Both the position numbers and the translations under genes were made by a program. The notes under the pieces were generated by a model. It was given only the letters and a program-made list of their open reading frames with translations. It did not search any database and had not been told where the DNA came from. From Mactra quadrangularis (Eukaryota > Mollusca > Bivalvia > Venerida > Mactridae), in contig CM046311.1 in NCBI GenBank assembly GCA_025267735.1, positions 28,749,399-28,813,398 of the forward strand: a stretch of 64,000 nt of DNA, read 5' to 3'. Below are positions 47,538 to 64,000 of the stretch, piece by piece. Within the stretch, counting starts at the first letter, position 1, and each line of letters opens with the position of its first letter.

Positions 47538-48929
47538 CCGTTATGGTTGGGACAAACCACCCTTATATATGGCACTGCATTATTTTTTCTGAGAAAAATG
47601 TAGTGATTTGGTCTACAAATGATTGAAAATACAAAATTAATGTATTTACATTCTGTGTTTGCAACTACATGACTGGTCTTTTGTGAGTAACAATAAGATA
47701 ATTGTGAATATTCCTACATCCTCATAGCAATATTTGTAGGCCTATAATGAAATTGAATTCAAAGTCCAGAAGTAGAAATGATGTGGCACCTTTGATAGGA
47801 TCACAAGAAACAACACATCATATGTTTGAACAAAGTAACAACATTTTATTGCTAGGATTGAAAAGAAACAATTAGACAAAAATGAATGATATACAATGTA
47901 CTGTTATGGTTGGGACAAAATAAGTATTTTCTTGTTTGCTCAATAAATTAGCAGTTCATTCTACCATATTCATCAATGTTTTCAATTGAAAACTATTACA
48001 AAAGATGTACAATATGCACAAAATTATATGTAAAATTTATCACAGAAATTCACTGAGTTCCTACATGTATAGAGCATAATTGTGCTTCACACTACAACCC
48101 TTGGCCAACTTAGGATGAGAAAGATTACTAATGATATCATGTTGAGGTTGCACAGATATGTTTTCCAGTTCAGGCAATATGAATATGTCTGATGTAAATG
48201 TAGCTTTCAGAAATCTAAGTTTGACATCTTCATCTACCTCTAACACCTGAAATATAACAGATATGTATTAAACTTGTTAAATTTGCAAGTAGATAAATTA
48301 AAATTTTGTTTAATTCACATTCCTGAAAGTAAAAATTGCCTCCCTACCTATGTCAGTTGGAAGCACTCAAGTCTCCTAATCAAGGGTTTATAGGTTCTGA
48401 TATGTAGCATACTTTCGTAAAGCTTGGTCATGGTAAACTTTCTATGTTCATTCTCCATTTTACCTGCGATAGTAAATCATGTTGGGCAGTTGTAAGTCAT
48501 AGCCAGTTTAAATTTACATATACAACATATATGTACTATGTTTAAACAGATAGACATAATAAAACACATTTTTATTTTAAATCTAGTGTTAAAATGTACA
48601 TAGAACTAAATTATTATTGAAGCTAAAAGATATTTTATGGCTAGAAATGAAAAAAACACCCATTAAAAACTAGACAGGACAATGAATTCATTAACTAAAC
48701 AACATGTAATATTTGCCGTTATGGTTGGGACAACAACCGTTATGGTTGGGACATTTTTTGATGCCTTCATGAGACAATCCTCCAACAGATAGGAATGATT
48801 TTTTGAAACTCAATTATTATCTGATGTATTTGGAAACTACAGCTGTAAAAAGAAGGCTGTAAAGCATTTGAGTTCTATTGAAAACAGGTACATTTGTATG
48901 CAGGGAATCAAACCGTTATGGTTGGGACA
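47538..48929 (+). repeat. Five copies of a 17-bp motif CCGTTATGGTTGGGACA
   Basis: The motif lies at 47538-47554, 47901-47917 (one substitution), 48716-48732, 48737-48753 and 48913-48929, all in the same direction. Two copies are 21 bp apart; the rest are hundreds of bases apart, and the sequence between them is not otherwise repeated. They bracket the minus-strand exon at 48061-48246. This is far beyond chance and suggests protein-binding sites, perhaps the subterminal repeats of a decayed transposon. Confidence 0.85.
48061..48246 (-). pseudogene. Terminal exon of an unidentified, probably transposon-borne gene
   Basis: A good acceptor (ATATTTCAG) precedes a 61-codon open frame ending in TAG. 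Its beginning, VLEVDEDVKLRFLKATFTSD, has the look of the small C-terminal domain (acidic strand, then an (R/S)F(M/L)K turn, then a PE/DI(I/V) segment) seen at the end of several uncharacterised, often transposon-associated proteins; this resemblance is from memory. A possible preceding exon at 49078-49116 or somewhat longer ends in donor GTGAGT and would join in phase 0 (MKPKSPKLPSESF then VLEV). I see no further exons upstream, so the gene is probably a remnant. It is surrounded by the 17-bp motifs. Confidence 0.45.
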
Positions 48930-49077
48930 AAAATGAGAGTATTAAAAGGATTCTGTAGCAGAATGACCTGCAAAGAACATGTTAGTTGTTGTGGTTATTA
49001 TTTAAAAACATTGTCTCTAGGATATGAAAAACACATAAATTCAGTTACAAACACCTTTTTAAAAAAAATATACTCAC

Positions 49078-49116
49078 AAAGCTTTCTGATGGCAGTTTTG
49101 GACTTTTTGGCTTCAT
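49078..49116 (-). pseudogene. Possible upstream exon of the 48061-48246 gene
   Basis: A Lys/Pro-rich frame (MKPKSPKLPSESF) ends exactly at a consensus donor, TTT/GTGAGT. The frame stays open upstream for another dozen or more codons (RVLVSRQFSAIGE), so the Met need not be the start. Joining to 48246 keeps the frame. The support is the two splice sites and matching phase only. Confidence 0.3.
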
Positions 49117-49149
49117 TTCACCTATTGCAGAAAATTGCCGACTAACAAG

Positions 49150-50126
49150 AACCCGCTTGGAATATCAATATCTAGTTTTTAGTGTCAGGTTAGAAAATGG
49201 CTACAGTGTGTACAAGCAACCTGAATTTAAGGTTCTAACACTGTTTAAGTAATAAAATATTGTATTTTGTCATGGAATTAAAATGTATGTCACGCTAAAA
49301 TGGCCATTTTTTTCACATTTTTCTAAACTTCGGATCACTGTAACTTTGGAACCGGTTGATCTTTTTAGTTGAAATTTGAAATAGAATTAGAAAAATACCT
49401 ATCAAACATAAAATATAAGTTTGTATTCATCTATCTACTTCAGCTTCTATATTATTATGCTGAGAGTTTTGGCTTCAAGGAAAAACACACTTTTTTGAAC
49501 TAGGCCATAAGACATTTGAATAGATATGGGTATCTCAAAGTCAGCTCAGAGAGCTACGCCGAAATAACCAAAGATACCTCTAAAAATAAATGTTCTCTTG
49601 AATAGTATAGTGGCTGCGCTTTTGTTTGTTGTATTTTCGACATCGTTACGCTAAATTGAGTATCGTTTCGTTTCTAACATTTCTTTGGGGTAGATAAATA
49701 CTGTTTTCGTGTGCGCATGCGTAATAGAATCAAAACAGGTAAGAAAAATTACAATTTGTAAATAAACAATTTGATGTTCTGTAGAGAACAAATAACTTTA
49801 ATATTTGCGAGTTTCATTTTTAAATACCAACAATTTCATGCCAGTATTCATATGAAACTGTCCATTCGTCTTATTTTGGCTTTAACTGCACCACCCGTAA
49901 TGTCGAGTTGGCCAAAGTAGGTGGGGGTGAAATTGTAAAAATACTGGTTAAACTCTTAATTATTGTATAATTTTGTCTTGTTTTCTGGAACGTGTTGATC
50001 AATTGATTTAAACTTAAGCCGTTTTATATCAATTCCTTGATAAAAATTTACTTACTGGATAGATTTGCTGACATTTGACCTCAATGCCAACTTGACAGTT
50101 CTGTAGACTGTAGTCCCATATATTTG
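49150..50126. other. Intergenic, nothing recognised
   Basis: AT-rich sequence. No gene or repeat recognised. Confidence 0.4.
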
Positions 50127-50289
50127 TCTGGTTCCTAGTCGTACTTTGACAGGTAAAAGTACGTCAGGCAAACCATGATCATATCCACATCCGGTGTAAT
50201 GAATTAGGTATTGGATAATTATGTTTTCAAATGATCATTTCTCACTACACAGGCTTAAATCAAAGGATCATTGTACAAGAATTACAGTA

Positions 50290-51023
50290 GTCCTAAATAT
50301 AAGACCCTACGTATGTTTTTTATCATTTTGACATTTCTCTGTCACGTAGGGTCTTAACGGATAGCTTCAAAAATGCATAGCAAAAATTTTAGTGTACAGA
50401 CATCGATTCAGGTCTGAACGTTCTACTCGTTTTAATTCGAAAAATTTGCCATTAAACGATACACCAATAGAAAGATAAACGAAAAATACACATGATAAAA
50501 GTAAAATTATTTCAAATTCTAACCTTAGACAGTCAAATAATCCATTTAAACTCCTTAATTGACGAGTACTTTCAGTTTGTCACAATAACTGTGCAATAAT
50601 AGCCAAAGCAATCCGACTTTAAATTGGATCACATGATTTGTAAGAATTGATTTTGAACGAATTTATAAGGTATGCTATTGAGAGCAAGAACGACAACTCG
50701 GGAAAAAAATTTCGTTTAACCGAAGCGACACTTTATTTACCGGCAAGAATTCAGATCAAAATGGCGGTGAACGGCGACAACCCTGGATAGCAAGAAAAAG
50801 TAATCAGTGTTTCTGTAAGCGAAAAACCTGATTAATACCTTTTGATTTATGGAAAGAATAAAAGTAAACTTTTATCTATCGTTTGGTGCTAATTTGACCC
50901 ACATTCATTTACTTTTTGAAAAAAATATTTTGCTATGCGTTTTTGAAGCAATCCGTTAAGACCCTACATAACAGAAAAACGTCCGTATGATGAAATAGTT
51001 ATGTAGGGTCTTATATTTAGGAC
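50290..51023. mobile_element. 734-bp element with hairpin ends and 12-bp target duplication
   Basis: Ends are GTCCTAAATATAAGACCCTA and its inverse. Each end is itself a small hairpin: AAGACCCTACGT pairs with ACGTAGGGTCTT (50344) on the left, and AAGACCCTACAT (50966) pairs with ATGTAGGGTCTT on the right. A further inverted pair (TTCAAAAATGCATAGCAAAA and TTTTGCTATGCG...) lies inside. The flanking 12-bp duplication AGAATTACAGTA is at 50278-50289 and 51025-51036. It has no evident coding capacity. Confidence 0.85.
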
Positions 51024-51109
51024 TAGAATTACAGTAGATACTTTTTTTAGATGTTCGGTTACATTTATGCTAAATAAAGTATCCGAAATTCTAACTACAA
51101 ATACACATC

Positions 51110-51459
51110 TAGTGTTTATTTTCAGGTCATTTTGGGGCCGAAATTGGGCCCCATTCCCCTCTCCAAAAAGTATATATTTTTCCCCTATCCAGGTAAAAAA
51201 TTCCCCTCTCAGTCTGTCCTAAAACTTTTGTACTTTTTATAGCATTTTTGTCCATTCCTCGAGCATTACAGAGAAATCATAGATGAATATATAGGTTCAA
51301 TAGTTGAAATTTCATAAAAGTAGACAGAAATGTTACTCTGTTAGAGGATCCATGTTATCTCAAGTATTGAAAATTTTTCCCCCTAATTTCATTTTTGTCG
51401 CGATTTTCCCCTCAAAAAGGGTCCCACCACCTTTTCCCTATGAGTGAAAATAAACACTG
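51110..51459. mobile_element. 350-bp MITE with (C/T)AGTGTTTATTTTCA ends
   Basis: Ends TAGTGTTTATTTTCA and TGAAAATAAACACTG are inverted repeats, flanked by ACATC at 51105-51109 and 51460-51464. The inside is rich in CCCCTCT/TTCCCC stretches, unlike its surroundings. Copies A and B lack this insert at the matching position, which confirms the boundaries. The CAGTG end recalls hAT elements, but a 5-bp duplication is shorter than their usual 8 bp. Confidence 0.75.
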
Positions 51460-51577
51460 ACATCTGAATTGTGTTCACTTGAAACATGTTTTTGTTAATT
51501 CTTCGCTAAATATGTGTAATCAGAAAAATCAAAATCGAATGACCTATATAGTACCGAACTCATACTAAAGTACCCTG

Positions 51578-52168
51578 TTTGCATCTATTTCCTCGTCACT
51601 AAGCGCTATAATAAATAAATATAATAAGAAGTCTCTTTAATTTGTTTTCTTTTCTGCTCAATACATCCACCAATCTTTCATTTATAGTGTAGCAAAAAGA
51701 AATTACATAAAATGTTTACATTTTTCCATTTTACAAGCATTATTCAAGTCATGTGACAACCACCATTACGTAAGGGAAGTAAATCTGGATCTGCGGTATA
51801 AAAAGTCTATACCATACTGTCGTAATAGGTTCAATAATATCAAAAAAATAACTGTTCAAAATTTTTAACGAGTTCAGTCAACACACAATCATACCAAAAG
51901 TTATGTAAAAAAGTTAACAATAACAAGATCATCTACAGTAACATTCATACCGGTATGTTATTTTTTGTTTGTATTACTCGTCTTATTCAAAATGGGGGCA
52001 TTTAAAGACAGTTGCCCTCCTGAGCGGTTTATTCTGCAATATTTGGCAAAAATATCTTTCTGTGCGAAAAGTAGGTCACTTTTATTTACGTGTAGGTGTC
52101 GCTTCAACTGAAATTACCGAAAAGTGAAAATAACGCAGAACCGGATTTAATGCGGAAATAGATGCAAC
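51578..52168. mobile_element. ~590-bp insert with TTGCATCTATTTCC ends
   Basis: TTTGCATCTATTTCC on the left and GGAAATAGATGCAA on the right are inverted, and sequence matching copy B resumes outside them (ATCGTCAGCAAATGATCATG). No target duplication was resolved, and no coding frame stands out. Confidence 0.6.
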
Positions 52169-52363
52169 GAGTATAATTATCGTCAGCAAATGATCATGCA
52201 AGATTTAGAAAACGTGATTCAACGTAATACCTGAATAATAACTGAGGAGACCGCCATGATCTTGGCTTGCCTGACCCAATAACGTTAGTGGTAAGGGGCA
52301 GGTAATCCTGACTATCCCATATTATAAAACCCTCCATAACTTATTTTTCATTTAAATATCGAT

Positions 52364-53051
52364 TCTGTTACGTAGGGTCTTATCGAGTTCCATATAGCAT
52401 GTAATAACATATGTGATATAAAATAACTAACCTTATTTAGTATTAATAATTCATTATTTCCTTAACTCAAAAATCCTGTTTTGGTTTCGAATACTCCTAA
52501 CACTAAACTCTAGTTGTGCTGTACCAATTCCTGATTGTTCATGATAAATGATACAGTACATAGACTTTCAAATTCAGATTTTAAAGACATTTTTTTCAGT
52601 TGTCACCGAAACAAAATTACTTTCATATGAGTTGTGAAACTCAAACAAATAAAAAAAGTTATATGATGTGAAGCTCTTGTCATTCAATAAACACAATAGT
52701 TACATTTAGCTAGATTTCTTGTTGCCCAAAAACTTAAAATGTTTGAATTTGTAATCCAGATTTGGTACGTCTTATTTGGCGTTTTTCAGTAACAATCTGG
52801 AAATGGTACCGTGTGACTGGAATTTAGTGTTCTGTGTATTCAAACGAAAGACAGGATTTTGCTGAGGTGACCTAATTTTTGTATTATAATGTGATAAATT
52901 ATGGTAAATTCTAGGGGTCTCAAAGGGTTTGTTAGGAAAACTGCATAACAATAATGACTTACACTTGTTTATATCGTGCAAGAAAAATCTGTGTGCATTT
53001 TGCTACATCAACCTGTATGGGAGCTGATAAGACCCTGCCGTAACAGAATAA
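52364..53051. repeat. Inverted repeat ATTCTGTTACGTAGGGTCTTA, ~690 bp apart
   Basis: Left arm 52364-52386 and right arm 53029-53051 are imperfect inverted repeats that share the TACGTAGGGTCTTA motif with the 50290-51023 element. This is probably a relative of that element without its outer ends. Confidence 0.5.
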
Positions 53052-63717
<10,666 letters not shown>

Positions 63718-63732
<15 letters not shown>

Positions 63733-64000
63733 GGATTCATTTATACATAATTTCTTCACAGATAGCTTACTATGGCTCTATCATGAGCTAGGATTCATGG
63801 GCTCTCATCTCATCAAAGATGGTGATAAGGCTCTCAGATCAGGGTCTGTATTCAATATTGATATAAGGCTGGCTGAATCCTTAAAAATTGTGCCACCTTT
63901 GGTTTAATTCTTGATCTTTATTGAATACTGCCCTTGGATTCATGTACTCACTGCTCATCTAAGATATTAAGGCTCTATAATGAGGATTCATCACTTTGCT
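63718..64000 (+). repeat. GGCTCT...GGATTCAT degenerate repeats across the FAM102 stop and 3' UTR
   Basis: Units of the form GGCTCTAAGATGAGGATTCA occur at about 63720, 63773, 63800 (partial), 63829 (partial) and 63970, sharing GGCTCT, an ATGAG or ATCA stretch, and GGATTCAT. The first unit contains the FAM102 stop codon (TGA at 63730-63732). They are spaced irregularly, and the window ends inside this tract, so its full extent is unknown. Confidence 0.65.

Larger units (their letters stand above)
50127..52310 (+). mobile_element. GGCGGCGCC-ended repeat, copy C, with three insertions
   Basis: The left end TTTGTCTGGTTCCTAGTCGT and the right end (CTTGCCTGACCCAATAACGT, preceded by CCGCCATGATC) match copies A and B. 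Internal matches appear in pieces: 50127-50289, 51037-51109 (ACATTTATGCTAAATAAAGT), 51465-51577 and 52169-52310. The gaps are filled by three separate insertions: 50290-51023, 51110-51459 and 51578-52168. Joined, the pieces make a repeat of about 490 bp, close to copy A. Confidence 0.75.

Overview
This is a window of AT-rich animal nuclear DNA, most likely from a mollusc. The intron-containing gene, GT/AG splice sites, tRNA-derived SINEs and lack of bacterial-style gene packing show it is metazoan. The mollusc call rests on my memory of repeat types rather than a search: a SINE whose tail ends in a GCCGTAAAACC-like stretch, and a tandem-core repeat bounded by an AGCTCGACTTTTC end.

Only two convincing host genes are present. 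A single-exon gene on the minus strand (38716-41556) encodes a 946-residue TRIM-like protein: a B-box zinc finger, a coiled coil, a long polar linker and a C-terminal NHL/beta-propeller-like region, with no RING finger. An eight-exon gene on the plus strand (55243-63732) can be assembled with consistent splice phases into a 328-residue FAM102/EEIG1/SYM-3 family protein with an N-terminal NT-C2 domain. One or two further exons on the minus strand near 48.1-49.1 kb look like the remains of a transposon-borne gene.

The rest is mobile and repetitive DNA. From 1 to 9.4 kb there is little but decayed SINE and hairpin repeats. At 9.4-10.0 kb are a pentanucleotide and a 27-bp tandem array. At 10.8-20.6 kb two copies of one repeat family sit side by side, and the second is split by an 8.2-kb foldback transposon (12094-20274). 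Each arm of that transposon is about 3.4 kb of roughly 97-bp tandem units, its ends match, and it is flanked by a near-perfect 11-bp target duplication. From 21.6 to 38 kb lie a near-perfect hairpin, a palindromic GAATTC-rich repeat, a 2.4-kb and a 2.75-kb element with terminal inverted repeats, more SINEs and small MITEs. Between 42.8 and 45.3 kb are two copies of a foldback MITE, a short hairpin repeat, a small MITE and a 24-bp tandem array. At 47.5-49 kb a 17-bp motif recurs five times. At 50.1-52.3 kb a third copy of the 10.8-kb repeat family carries three separate insertions.

The introns of the FAM102 gene hold SINE fragments, a degenerate duplicate of its own exon 6, a mollusc-type dispersed repeat and a roughly 180-bp tandem-core element. 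The two genes show no sign of being functionally linked; each is an isolated host gene in repeat-dense DNA. The best candidates for something undescribed are the 8.2-kb foldback element, the 734-bp element with a hairpin at each end and a 12-bp duplication, the 17-bp motif cluster, and the duplicated exon.
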